Positions 6,084 to 14,546 of a stretch of 15,525 nt of DNA are shown piece by piece. The notes below the pieces were generated by a model. It was not told the DNA's origin. It saw only the letters and a program-made list of their open reading frames with translations, and ran no database searches. Source of the DNA: Egerieenecus sp048201975 (GTDB lineage Bacteria > Bacillota > Clostridia > Christensenellales > Aristaeellaceae). The stretch spans positions 1 to 15,525 of the forward strand of contig DBFBGQ010000030.1 of assembly GCA_048201975.1 (NCBI GenBank). The letters are read 5' to 3'. The translations under genes and the position numbers were made by a program. The stretch's first letter is position 1. Each line of letters opens with the position of its first letter.

Positions 6084-7103
6084 ATGAGCAAGCTTCGCAT
6101 CGGCATTGTGGGCGCTGGCCGCATCGGCAACGTCCACGCCCAGTCCATCACCTACCACATCCCCGAGGCGGAGGTCGTCTGCGTCACGGACGTGTATGAA
6201 CCCGCCGCCAAGAAGCTGGCGGAGACCTATGGCATTCCCAAGTACGGCGCGGACTATAAGATGATCGTGGAGGATCCCGACATTGACGCGGTGCTGGTTT
6301 GCTCGCCCACGCCCACCCACGCGGACATTGCCATGGACGCCATGAAGCATGGCAAGGATGTGTTCTGTGAGAAGCCCGTGGACCTCACCGTGGAGAAGAT
6401 TCAGGCTACGGCGCAGGTGGCCAAGGAGACGGGTCGCAAGCTGCAAATCGGCTTCAACCGCCGCTTTGACCACAATCATGGCCGGGTGCAGCAGCTGGCC
6501 GCCTCGGGTAAGCTGGGCAATATCGAGCTGATCAAGATCACCTCCCGGGATCCCGAGCCGCCGTCCCCCGAGTATGCGGCGTCCTCCGGCGGGCTGTACA
6601 TCGACATGATGATCCATGACTTTGATATGGCCATGTTCCTGGCGGGCTGCGATGTGACGGAGGTCTATGCCATGGGCACCAGCCTGGTGGATCCTCGCAT
6701 TGGCCAGGCCGGCGACGTGGATACGGCCATTGTGACGCTGACATTTGCCAACGGCGCCCTGGGCGTGATTGACAACAGCCGCCGGGCGGCCTACGGCTAC
6801 GACCAGCGGGTGGAAGTCTTCGGCAGCCTGGGTATGGCCGCCGACGAGAACGACGGCGATACCACCGTGCGGGTTTCCACCGTGGACGGCGTGGTCAGCG
6901 ATAAGCCCCAGTTCTTCTTCCTGGAGCGCTACATGGGTTCTTTCATTGCGGAGATGAAGCAGTTTATCCAGGCAATTCAGACCAATGGCGAAGTGCCGGT
7001 GGGCATTCATGCGGGCCTGATGAGCGTGGTGCTGGCCAAGGCGGCCAAGAAGTCCCTGGACGAGCATCGCCCGGTGAAGATCGCGGAAATTCTGGAGGCG
7101 TGA
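6084..7103 (+). CDS. iolG: myo-inositol 2-dehydrogenase (Gfo/Idh/MocA family)
   Basis: IolG oxidises myo-inositol to 2-keto-myo-inositol (scyllo-inosose) with NAD+, the first pathway step. The 339-residue protein has an N-terminal Rossmann fold with GIVGAGRIGNVHA (7-19; GxGxxG at 10-15) and an acidic residue after strand 2 (D36, consistent with NAD preference). It has CSPTPTH (73-79) and EKPVDLT (96-102) with catalytic K97. The C-terminal domain has GFNRRFD (123-129) and YIDMMIHDFDM (172-182), where D174 and H178 match the catalytic Asp and His of the B. subtilis enzyme (D172, H176 there). ATG 6084 follows TAAGGAGG (6065-6072). Scyllo-inositol dehydrogenases are close relatives; the full iol set next to it favours the myo-inositol enzyme. 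Confidence 0.93.
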   Translation: MSKLRIGIVGAGRIGNVHAQSITYHIPEAEVVCVTDVYEPAAKKLAETYGIPKYGADYKMIVEDPDIDAVLVCSPTPTHADIAMDAMKHGKDVFCEKPVDLTVEKIQATAQVAKETGRKLQIGFNRRFDHNHGRVQQLAASGKLGNIELIKITSRDPEPPSPEYAASSGGLYIDMMIHDFDMAMFLAGCDVTEVYAMGTSLVDPRIGQAGDVDTAIVTLTFANGALGVIDNSRRAAYGYDQRVEVFGSLGMAADENDGDTTVRVSTVDGVVSDKPQFFFLERYMGSFIAEMKQFIQAIQTNGEVPVGIHAGLMSVVLAKAAKKSLDEHRPVKIAEILEA

Positions 7104-7105
7104 GC

Positions 7106-7912
7106 ATGGAACTGATTACACGTGCCCAGGGGGAGCATGCCTTTGGCTATACCCCCCTGGCGGAAATGAACGGCGTCCACGCGGAGATGCTGATGGACTT
7201 TGGCGTGCTGCGCATGCGCCAGGGCGACCGCGTGGTGGAGAGCCAGCCCCTGGAGAAGGCCTACCTGCTGGTGTATGGCAAGGTGCGCTTCACCTGGGAG
7301 GACCGGCAGCATGAGCAGGAGCGGGCCAACTGCTTCGACGTGCCGCCTACGGCGCTGCATGTGTGCAAGGACGTGCAGGTGACCCTGGAGTGCCTTTCGG
7401 AGGAGTGCGAGATCAACATCCTGCGCACGGACAATGACAAGGCGTTCCCCTCCAAGCTGTATCTGCCGGAGGATACCCCGGATGAATTCCGAGGCGCGGG
7501 CACCATGCATGAAACCAGCACACGCATCGTGCGCACCATCTTTGACGACAGCAACGCGCCCTATGCCAACCTGGTGCTGGGGGAGGTCATTGGCTTCCCG
7601 GGCAAGTGGTCCAGCTATCCGCCCCACCACCATCCCCAGCCGGAGATCTATTACTACAAGACCAATCCTGCCGGCGGTTTCGCCTATGCCGAGGTGGGGG
7701 AGGGCGTGCTGAAGGTGCACAATAACGATACGGTGTTTATCCAGCCGGGGCTGACCCACCCCCAGTGCACGCCGCCAGGCTATGCCCTGTGGTATCTGTG
7801 GGGCATCCGCCATCTGGACGGCGCCCGCTACGGCACGCCTACCTTCCTCAAGGAGCACCTGTGGGTGCAGGAGCCCGGCATTCCGTATTGGGGGGACGAC
7901 AAGCATGCGTGA
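7106..7912 (+). CDS. iolB: 5-deoxy-glucuronate isomerase
   Basis: IolB isomerises 5-deoxy-D-glucuronate, the product of IolD, to 2-deoxy-5-keto-D-gluconate. The 268-residue bicupin protein matches the usual length of about 270. The diagnostic metal-binding stretch is PPHHHPQPEIYYYK (172-185; His 174-176, E180). It is followed by N-N-D-T-V (207-211), GLTHPQCTPPGYALWYLWGI (215-234) and R-H-L-D. ATG 7106 is preferred over GTG 7100: GGAGG at 7094-7098 leaves 7 nt before the ATG but only 1 nt before the GTG. The start lies 2 nt after the iolG stop, so translational coupling is likely. Its 3' end overlaps iolD by 8 nt. Confidence 0.95.
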   Translation: MELITRAQGEHAFGYTPLAEMNGVHAEMLMDFGVLRMRQGDRVVESQPLEKAYLLVYGKVRFTWEDRQHEQERANCFDVPPTALHVCKDVQVTLECLSEECEINILRTDNDKAFPSKLYLPEDTPDEFRGAGTMHETSTRIVRTIFDDSNAPYANLVLGEVIGFPGKWSSYPPHHHPQPEIYYYKTNPAGGFAYAEVGEGVLKVHNNDTVFIQPGLTHPQCTPPGYALWYLWGIRHLDGARYGTPTFLKEHLWVQEPGIPYWGDDKHA

Positions 7913-9779
7913 AGGCAGCAATCAGGCCCAACGGGTGCGCCTGACCATGGCCCAGGCGCTGGTCCGCTTTCTGGACCGGCAGTATGTGGAAATGGACGGC
8001 GTGACCAACAAATTCGTCAACAACATTTTCGGCGTGTTCGGCCACGGCTGCGTGGTGGGCGTGGGCCAGGCGCTGGCCCAGGGCGGGCATCACATCCGCT
8101 TCCTCCAGGGGAAGAATGAGCAGAACATGGCCCTGGCCGCCACCGCCTTTGCCAAGCAGAAGAACCGCCGGGAGATTATTCCCTGCGTCAGCTCCATCGG
8201 TCCCGGCGCCATGAACATGGTCACCGCCGCGGGCTGCGCCACGGCCAACCGCATTCCGCTGCTGCTCCTGCCAGGCGATACCTTCGCCTGCCGTCAGCCG
8301 GACCCCGTGCTCCAGCAGGCGGAGTTTTTCCAGAGCTATGGGCAGACGGTGACCGACGCTTTCCGTGGCGTATGCCACTACTTTGACCGCATCGAGCGGC
8401 CCGAGCAGCTGATGACCGCCGCCATCCACGCCATGCGGGTGCTTACCGATCCCGCGGATACGGGCGCGGTGTGCCTGGCCATGCCCCAGGACGTGGAGGG
8501 CGAGGCTTACGACTATCCGGTGGCCTTCTTTGAGGAGCGGGTATGGCATATGGATCGCCGTCCCATGACCCAGGGCCAGATGGAGCGGGCCGCGGCGCTG
8601 CTGCGCAAGGCGGAGCGCCCCTTCGCCATTCTGGGGGGCGGCGTGCGGTACAGCGAGGCGGGAGAAGCCTTTGTGAAGCTGTGCGAACAGGCCAACATCC
8701 CCTTTGGGGAGACGCAGGCGGGCAAGGGCACCGTGAGCTGGCAGCATCCGCTGAACATGGGCGGCGTGGGCGTTACCGGCGGCAAGGCGGCTAATGTCAT
8801 CGCCCAGGATGCGGATCTGATCCTGGCGGTGGGCACCCGGCTGACGGACTTCACCACTTGCTCCAAGTGGCTTTTCCGGCAGACTGCCAAGGTGCTTTCG
8901 CTGAACATCTGCCCCTTTGATGCGGTGAAGATGGACGCGGAGCCCATTCTCTGCGACGCGCGGGAGGGGTTGAACGCCCTGGCAGGCGCGTTGGCTGGAT
9001 ACCGCTCCGCCTGGGCGGAGGAACCTGCTCAGGCCCGCAAGGAATGGGACGCCATCGTGGATGAGCTCTATGCCGCCGAGCCGCCCCAGGGGCTTTCGCA
9101 GACCCGGGCGCTGGGGGAGATTAACCGCTTCATGTCTTCCAAGGACGTGGCCATGGGTTCTTCCGGCAGCCTGCCCGGCGACATGCAGCGGCTGTGGCGC
9201 GCCGGGGAAGCGGGCACCTATCATATGGAATACGGCTTTAGCAACATGGGCTACGAGGTCAACGGCGCGCTGGGCGTCAAGCTGGCCGAGCCGGACCGGG
9301 AGGTCTATACCTTCTTCGGGGACGGCTCCTACCTGATGGCGCACAGCGAAATGCTCACCTGCGTGCAGGAGGGCGTGCGGGCGCACTTCTGCCTGTTTGA
9401 CAACAGCGGTTGGGGCTGCATTGAGAATCTGCAGAACAACCAGGGCAACGATACCTTCGGCACAGTGTTCCGCAAGCGCAACCCGGTAACCGGGGAGCTG
9501 GACGGGGATGCGCTGCCGGTGGATTTTGCCATGAACGCCCGGGCGTACGGCCTCAAGGCGTACACCATCCGCACGGTGGAGGAGCTCCGCGCCGCATTGA
9601 AGGACGCGCTGACGCAGCCCTTGCCTGTGCTTTACGACATCAAGGTGCTGCCCAAGTCCATGACCGACGGCTATGAGAGCTGGTGGCGCGTGGGCGTGGC
9701 GGAGGTATCCGAGCAGGAACGGGTGCAGAAGGCTTACGAGGACCTGGCGCGCCACATTCGGGATACCCGGGATTATTAA
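7905..9779 (+). CDS. iolD: 3D-(3,5/4)-trihydroxycyclohexane-1,2-dione acylhydrolase (ThDP-dependent)
   Basis: IolD cleaves the carbon ring of the cyclic dione made by IolE, giving 5-deoxy-D-glucuronate; this is the committed ring-opening step. The 624-residue protein has the three-domain acetolactate-synthase-like layout. The N-terminal Pyr domain has VFGHGCVVGVGQAL (44-57) and LQGKNEQNMALAATAFA (67-83) with the ThDP-activating E72. A central domain spans about residues 220-370. The C-terminal PP domain has the ThDP/Mg motif starting YTFFGDGSYLM (468-478) and ending F-D-N-S-G-W-G (498-504), then IENLQNNQGNDTFGT (506-520). ATG 7905 overlaps the iolB stop region by 8 nt and has a GGGGGG run at 7890-7895. 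An open frame from 7782 is a read-back into iolB and is rejected. The length agrees with the 637-residue B. subtilis protein. Confidence 0.95.
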   Translation: MREGSNQAQRVRLTMAQALVRFLDRQYVEMDGVTNKFVNNIFGVFGHGCVVGVGQALAQGGHHIRFLQGKNEQNMALAATAFAKQKNRREIIPCVSSIGPGAMNMVTAAGCATANRIPLLLLPGDTFACRQPDPVLQQAEFFQSYGQTVTDAFRGVCHYFDRIERPEQLMTAAIHAMRVLTDPADTGAVCLAMPQDVEGEAYDYPVAFFEERVWHMDRRPMTQGQMERAAALLRKAERPFAILGGGVRYSEAGEAFVKLCEQANIPFGETQAGKGTVSWQHPLNMGGVGVTGGKAANVIAQDADLILAVGTRLTDFTTCSKWLFRQTAKVLSLNICPFDAVKMDAEPILCDAREGLNALAGALAGYRSAWAEEPAQARKEWDAIVDELYAAEPPQGLSQTRALGEINRFMSSKDVAMGSSGSLPGDMQRLWRAGEAGTYHMEYGFSNMGYEVNGALGVKLAEPDREVYTFFGDGSYLMAHSEMLTCVQEGVRAHFCLFDNSGWGCIENLQNNQGNDTFGTVFRKRNPVTGELDGDALPVDFAMNARAYGLKAYTIRTVEELRAALKDALTQPLPVLYDIKVLPKSMTDGYESWWRVGVAEVSEQERVQKAYEDLARHIRDTRDY

Positions 9780-9806
9780 CCGACAACGACAAAGGAGGCA
9801 AGCCCC

Positions 9807-10703
9807 ATGCGGCTGGATCCCAACAAAGTAAAGCTCGCCATTGCGCCCATTGGCTGGACCAACGACGACCTGCCCGAGCTGGGCGGCGAGAATACCTTTG
9901 AGCAGTGCGTCAGCGAAATGGCGCTGGCGGGCTTCAAGGGAAGCGAAATCGGCAACAAATATCCCCAGGATACGGAAATTCTCAAGCATAAGCTGGACGT
10001 TCGCGGGCTGCGCATCTGCAACGCCTGGTTCTCCACGCTGTTTACCTCCCAGCCCTACGAGGTGACGGAGGAGGCCTTCCTGCGCCATCGGGACCGGCTG
10101 TACGCCCTAGGCGCGCGGGTCATCGGCGCCAGCGAGCAGGGGAACTCCATCCAGGGCAAGCCCCTGAACATTTTCGGGGAAAAGCCCGTGTACACCGAGG
10201 AAGAGTGGAAGAAGGTCACCGAGGGCTTTAATCGCCTGGGCAAGCTGGCGGCGGAGAAGGGCATGAAGCTTACCTGCCACCATCACATGGGCACCGGCGT
10301 GCAGACCGAGGCGGAGATTGACCGCTTTATGGCGGAGACGGACCCGGCGGTGGTGGGCCTGCTGTTTGATAGCGGCCATTTGACCTTTGCGGGTATTGAT
10401 CCGCTGCCCGTGCTGAAAAAGCACATTGGCCGCATTCAGCATGTGCACCTGAAGGATGTGCGCCTGCCCATCCGCGACCAGGCACAGCGGGAAGGCTGGA
10501 GCTTCCTGCAGGCGGTGAAGAACGGCGTGTTTACCGTGCCCGGGGACGGCGATGTGGACTTCGCGCCCATCTTTGACGTGCTGGCTGAAAACGGCTACGA
10601 AGGCTGGGTTGTGGTGGAGGCGGAGCAGGATCCCGCCAAGGCCAACCCCTTCGAGTACGCGGTGAAGGCCCGCAAATACATTGCGGAAAAAACGGGACTG
10701 TAA
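9807..10703 (+). CDS. iolE: Inosose dehydratase
   Basis: IolE removes water from scyllo-inosose to give 3D-(3,5/4)-trihydroxycyclohexane-1,2-dione, the second pathway step. The 298-residue protein is a metal-dependent TIM barrel of the AP-endonuclease 2 / xylose-isomerase-like superfamily. Family marks are IAPIGWTNDDLPELGGE (12-28), then F-x-x-C-x-x-E-M and AGFKGSEIGNKYP (41-53). Metal- and substrate-side residues are in CHHHMGTGVQ (157-166), L-F-D-S-G-H (186-191), QHVHLKD (211-217) and VVVEAEQDP (268-276). ATG 9807 has AAAGGAGG (9791-9798) at ideal spacing, 27 nt after the iolD stop. IolE proteins resemble IolI and IolH; the GWTNDDLPELG start separates it from these. Confidence 0.94.
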   Translation: MRLDPNKVKLAIAPIGWTNDDLPELGGENTFEQCVSEMALAGFKGSEIGNKYPQDTEILKHKLDVRGLRICNAWFSTLFTSQPYEVTEEAFLRHRDRLYALGARVIGASEQGNSIQGKPLNIFGEKPVYTEEEWKKVTEGFNRLGKLAAEKGMKLTCHHHMGTGVQTEAEIDRFMAETDPAVVGLLFDSGHLTFAGIDPLPVLKKHIGRIQHVHLKDVRLPIRDQAQREGWSFLQAVKNGVFTVPGDGDVDFAPIFDVLAENGYEGWVVVEAEQDPAKANPFEYAVKARKYIAEKTGL

Positions 10704-10715
10704 ACTTGATGGCGC

Positions 10716-10751
10716 AGGGGGACGCTGGCGGTAGGCGCGGCGTCCCCCTTT
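10716..10751 (+). terminator. Weak intrinsic terminator or attenuator after iolE
   Basis: AGGGGGACGC (10716-10725) pairs perfectly with GCGTCCCCCT (10740-10749) across a 14-nt loop. Only TTT and then GTGC follow, so the U-run is short. The signal is probably leaky and could lower expression of the three genes downstream, which keep the same orientation and have no obvious promoter of their own. Confidence 0.55.
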
Positions 10752-10787
10752 GTGCATAACAGCTGCGAAGCATGGGGGGAAACACGA

Positions 10788-11474
10788 ATGACGGATCATG
10801 AACTGGCGCTGCGCTATGCGCCGATTGTGCACTTTGACGCCAATGAAACGATTCCGCTGCAGGCTGTGGGGTATACGGTGGCCCGGGAAACGGTGCGGAG
10901 CAAATCCTTCCCCAAGCGGGAGATTACCGTTCCCCAGGGCGCGGCTTTCGTGATTGAGTACGCCTATTTCTGGGACTATGATATTCAGCACATGTATGAC
11001 CTGGAGCACATTTGGGTGACGGTCAGCCAGGAAGGCGAGGTCATCGACGCGGAGGGGAGCTTCCATGGGCGCTACCTGAAGCTGCTGCTGCCCGAACTGC
11101 CCGGCACGGTGCCGCCCACCCAGGGGCATGTTCATGCCTTCTGCCAGCCTGGGAAGCACGCCTTTATGCCGGATGGCCAGCTGTACAGGCTGCTGCCGGA
11201 CTGGTATACGTCCTGCAACACGGGAAGCGGTGGCCGGGTGATGGTGGGCGGCTGCTTTGGCGGCGTCTATCAGCCCACAGAGGAGGAAAACGCCTGCTGT
11301 GAGCGCTATCTCAAAGAGAACCTGGCATTTTCGCCCACGCTGCGCTTTACCAAAACGGTGGAAGACCTGGGCGTGACCCCGCGCTATATGCCCTGGGAGG
11401 AGCTCTATGAGGAGATCCCCCGCCGCATTCGCCAGGAATGCGACCGGCTGTTGGCGCTATATGGAAAAATCTGA
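10788..11474 (+). CDS. Unrecognised His-rich soluble protein
   Basis: I do not recognise this 228-residue protein with confidence. It has no signal peptide or membrane segment. It starts with L-A-L-R-Y-A-P-I-V-H-F-D-A-N-E (6-20). Next come a hydrophobic strand with WDYDIQHMYDLEHIWVTV (62-79), SFHGRY (91-96), QGHVHAFCQPGKHAF (112-126), and a Cys/Gly-rich stretch around SCNTGSGGRVMVGGCFGG (142-159). The spacing H68, D71, E73, H74, H93, H114, H116, H124 suggests a metal-binding or hydrolase-like centre. 'YAP-hydrophobic-HFD' at the start and 'D-x-E-H-I' with a later S-x-H faintly recall Vps62/NPP1-type proteins; this is weak resemblance only. ATG 10788 has a GGGGGGA run upstream. It lies 17 nt before the mannosidase start, which links it to glycan processing. 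Confidence 0.75.
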   Translation: MTDHELALRYAPIVHFDANETIPLQAVGYTVARETVRSKSFPKREITVPQGAAFVIEYAYFWDYDIQHMYDLEHIWVTVSQEGEVIDAEGSFHGRYLKLLLPELPGTVPPTQGHVHAFCQPGKHAFMPDGQLYRLLPDWYTSCNTGSGGRVMVGGCFGGVYQPTEEENACCERYLKENLAFSPTLRFTKTVEDLGVTPRYMPWEELYEEIPRRIRQECDRLLALYGKI

Positions 11475-11491
11475 CGCAAGGGAGGATGCAT

Positions 11492-14400
11492 ATGCTGGAT
11501 TTGGGCCGCCAGTTTAGGCAGCGACAGCGGGCCTGGATGGAGGAACTGCGCCGTCACCTCTATACGCCCGTGCTGGAAGCGCCGGTGGAGGGCTTTACCA
11601 CCTATGACCGCCTGACCCCGGAGGAGGCGGAGCGCCGCGCTTTTCGGCCATATGCGGCGGGAGAGGCCTGGGGCGCGTGCTGGGAATACGGATGGTTCCG
11701 CACGGACATTACGCTGCCGGACTGCTGTCAGGGCCGGCGGGTGGTGCTGTTGGGCCAAGTGGGCGGCGAACAGCTGTATTACGTAAATGGCAGGGCCGTG
11801 GGAGCCGTGGACAAGGAGCATACCTACGTCACCCTATCCCGAGCGGCTCAGGCGGGAGAGACCTATCATGTGCTGGTGGAGAGCTATGCCGGACACGGCG
11901 CCAGGCTGGAAAACATTGGGCCCTGCCCGCCGGAGCGGCCCGCCATTCCGCCCACCCCGGAGAAACAGTGCGCGGTGGGCGTCAATGTGGTGGCGCTGTG
12001 GAATGAGGAGGCCTATCAGCTGCTGCTGGACGTGTATACCCTGGACAAGCTGTTGCAGGTGTTGCCGGACAAGAGCCTGCGGGCTCAGCGGGTAGCCGCG
12101 GCGCTGCAGGCGTTCACGGACATTGCGGATTTTGAATTGCCGCCCGAGGAGCGCCGGGCCAGCTTCGTGAAGGCGCGCGAGGCGCTGCGGGAGGTCATGG
12201 CCTGCCACAACGGCTCCACCGCGCCCCTGATGTGGTTGATCGGACAGTCCCATATCGATCTGGCCTGGCTGTGGCCCATGGAGGAAACGTACCATAAAAT
12301 GGTGCGCACCTATTCCAACCAGATGACCCTGCTGGACGAATATCCCGACTATCGCTTTTTGCTGTGCGAACCCGCGCTGCTGGACATGCTCCGGGAGATG
12401 GATGGGGAGCTGTGGCAGCGGGTGAAGGACGCCTATGCACGGGGGCAGATCCTGCCCGAGGGCGCGTTCTATGTGGAGTGCGATACCAACCTGCCCTCCG
12501 GGGAGAGCCTGATCCGCCAGCTTCAATGGGGCAAGGCCTGGTTCCGGGAGCAGTTCGGCGTGGACAGCCAGGTGGGATGGCTGCCGGATTGCTTCGGCTT
12601 TTCCGCGGCGCTGCCGCAGATTTTGCGCGGCTTTGGGGTGCGCTATTTCGGTACCCAGAAGCTGCAGCGGGCCGACCCCGAATGCCAGAAATTCCCGTAC
12701 CATCACTTCATCTGGGAGGGCATGGACGGCTCGGAGGTGCTGGGGCTTTCCTTCATGAAGGATAACGGACCGGTGGACCCGGCTTCCTTCCACGAGCGCT
12801 GGGAGATCAACCGGGTGCAGTCCACGGATATCGACACGATCCTTCATCCCTTTGGCTATGGGGACGGCGGAGGGGGTCCCACCCGGGATATGGTGGAGCT
12901 GAGCCTGCGCCTGGGCGACCTGGAGGGCGTGGGCCGCTCCCGCTATGGCGGGCTACGGGAATACTTTGAGCACATTGCCGCCCAGGGCGTCAAAAACCGC
13001 TGGGTGGGGGAGATGTATTTGCCCTGGCACCGGGGAGTGTTCACCGCCCAGCGGCGGGCAAAGGCGCTGATGCGCCGGGCGGAGTTTGCCTTGCACGACG
13101 CGGAGGCCATGGCGGCGCGCCAGGGAGAGCCTGACCAGGCGGTTGCCCGGCAGCTGCGTGAGCTGTGGCGAAAGCTGCTCATCTGTCAGTTCCATGATGT
13201 GGCGGGGGGTGTGGGCATCCGTCGTACCCATAGCGAAGCCGAGCAAATGCTGCGCGAGGTGGTGGAGGGCGCCCAGGCCATTACCAAGACGCTGCGCCGG
13301 CGCCACTACCATGTGCAGGACAGCGAAACAGATTACGTGCTATATAATGCATTGCCCTGGGAGCGCCGGGAATGGATCCTGGGCGCGCAGGGGCGGCCGC
13401 GGTACGTGTGCGTCCCCGCTGACGGAGCCGCGCCGCTGACGGAAATTCCGCAACCGGACGACGCCCGCCTTACGCAGACGCCGGAGGGTTACCTGCTGGA
13501 AAATCAGCATGTATCCCTGCTGGTGGACGCCCGGGGCGCCATTGTACAGCTCACGGACAAGGGCAATGGGCAACCGTTGCTGCGTCCCGGCCAGCGGATG
13601 AACGACTGGCGCCTGTACAAGAACGTGCAGCCCGTCTACGATGCATGGGAGCTGGACCGGCGCTGGGAGACCCGGGAAATCCAGGATTGCTTCACCACGG
13701 AGGTGACCGTGGAATCCGCGGGCCCTGCCTGCGCCGCCCTGCGGATCGTCCGCCGGTTCGGAAGCAGTCAATCGGAGCAGGTTTTGCGGCTGTTCGCCTC
13801 CAGTCGCCGGGTGGACTTCGAAACCCGTGTGGACTGGCAGGAGCGGCACCGCATGCTCAAGGCGCACTTTGAGAGCAACATCCTGTCGGAGGAAGCGGTC
13901 CATGAGATTCAGTTCGGCTACGTCTGCCGTCCGGCGCACCGCTCCACGCCTTTCGCATCGGACCGCTACGAGGTGTGCAATCACCGCTATTCCGCCCTGT
14001 GCGAGGAGAAGCGTGGCTTTGCGGTGCTCAACGACGGCTGTTACGGCGTTAGTGCAAACCGGGGAGAGCTGGCGCTGACCCTGCTTCGCGCTCCGCTGGT
14101 GCCAGATGATACCAACAACCGGGGGGAGCATGCCTTCACCTATGCGCTGTATGTATTCCAAACGTCCCTGGCCCAGAGCGATACGGTGCGGCAGGGGTAC
14201 GCCCTGAACGTGCCGCTGACCCTGGAATCCGGGCGCTGCCCCCAGGCGACGGAGGGCTTCCGCACCCAGGGAACCGGGGTGATCCTGGAGACGGTGAAGC
14301 TGCCTGAGGATGGGCGCGGCGTCATCCTGCGGCTGTACGAGAGCCAGCGCATGCAGGAGGATGCGGTGTTGGAGCTGCCCTTCCCGGCGGAGCTGACGGA

Positions 14401-14509
14401 ATGCGGCATGGACGAGCAAGGCGACACGGCGCTGGGACAAGGGAACAGCTTCCGTCTGCGCTTCGCGCCCTTCCAGGTGCGGACCTTCCGGGCGCTGCCC
14501 CTGCGCTGA
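11492..14509 (+). CDS. Alpha-mannosidase, glycoside hydrolase family 38
   Basis: The product is a retaining, metal-dependent alpha-mannosidase of 1005 residues, typical for bacterial cytosolic GH38. There is no signal peptide. An N-terminal beta domain (about 1-240) precedes the catalytic domain. There LIGQSHIDLAWLWPMEETYH (249-268) gives metal ligands H254 and D256. VGWLPDCFGFSAALPQIL (361-378) carries the nucleophile and metal ligand D366. YGDGGGGPT lies at 456-464, and CQFHDVAGG (565-573) supplies the fourth metal ligand H568; many relatives have P-G-S where this protein has A-G-G. The C-terminal beta-sandwich domains run to the end. ATG 11492 is 6 nt after GGGAGG. An ATG at 11486 abuts the ribosome-binding site, and the longer frame from 11438 overlaps the preceding gene; both are rejected. 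It would cut mannosides after import. The aglycone is unknown; the operon suggests an inositol-containing one. Confidence 0.93.
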   Translation: MLDLGRQFRQRQRAWMEELRRHLYTPVLEAPVEGFTTYDRLTPEEAERRAFRPYAAGEAWGACWEYGWFRTDITLPDCCQGRRVVLLGQVGGEQLYYVNGRAVGAVDKEHTYVTLSRAAQAGETYHVLVESYAGHGARLENIGPCPPERPAIPPTPEKQCAVGVNVVALWNEEAYQLLLDVYTLDKLLQVLPDKSLRAQRVAAALQAFTDIADFELPPEERRASFVKAREALREVMACHNGSTAPLMWLIGQSHIDLAWLWPMEETYHKMVRTYSNQMTLLDEYPDYRFLLCEPALLDMLREMDGELWQRVKDAYARGQILPEGAFYVECDTNLPSGESLIRQLQWGKAWFREQFGVDSQVGWLPDCFGFSAALPQILRGFGVRYFGTQKLQRADPECQKFPYHHFIWEGMDGSEVLGLSFMKDNGPVDPASFHERWEINRVQSTDIDTILHPFGYGDGGGGPTRDMVELSLRLGDLEGVGRSRYGGLREYFEHIAAQGVKNRWVGEMYLPWHRGVFTAQRRAKALMRRAEFALHDAEAMAARQGEPDQAVARQLRELWRKLLICQFHDVAGGVGIRRTHSEAEQMLREVVEGAQAITKTLRRRHYHVQDSETDYVLYNALPWERREWILGAQGRPRYVCVPADGAAPLTEIPQPDDARLTQTPEGYLLENQHVSLLVDARGAIVQLTDKGNGQPLLRPGQRMNDWRLYKNVQPVYDAWELDRRWETREIQDCFTTEVTVESAGPACAALRIVRRFGSSQSEQVLRLFASSRRVDFETRVDWQERHRMLKAHFESNILSEEAVHEIQFGYVCRPAHRSTPFASDRYEVCNHRYSALCEEKRGFAVLNDGCYGVSANRGELALTLLRAPLVPDDTNNRGEHAFTYALYVFQTSLAQSDTVRQGYALNVPLTLESGRCPQATEGFRTQGTGVILETVKLPEDGRGVILRLYESQRMQEDAVLELPFPAELTECGMDEQGDTALGQGNSFRLRFAPFQVRTFRALPLR

Positions 14510-14546
14510 CGCCGCGCATCCATCCATGAAAGGAAGTTGAAAACGA

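Noticed and set aside
7848..10088. Very long open frame on the minus strand (746 codons) opposite iolB, iolD and iolE
   Set aside because: It is an antisense shadow produced by GC-rich third positions of real genes. It has no recognisable domains and a low-complexity His/Gly/Ala-rich composition, and it spans three secure genes.
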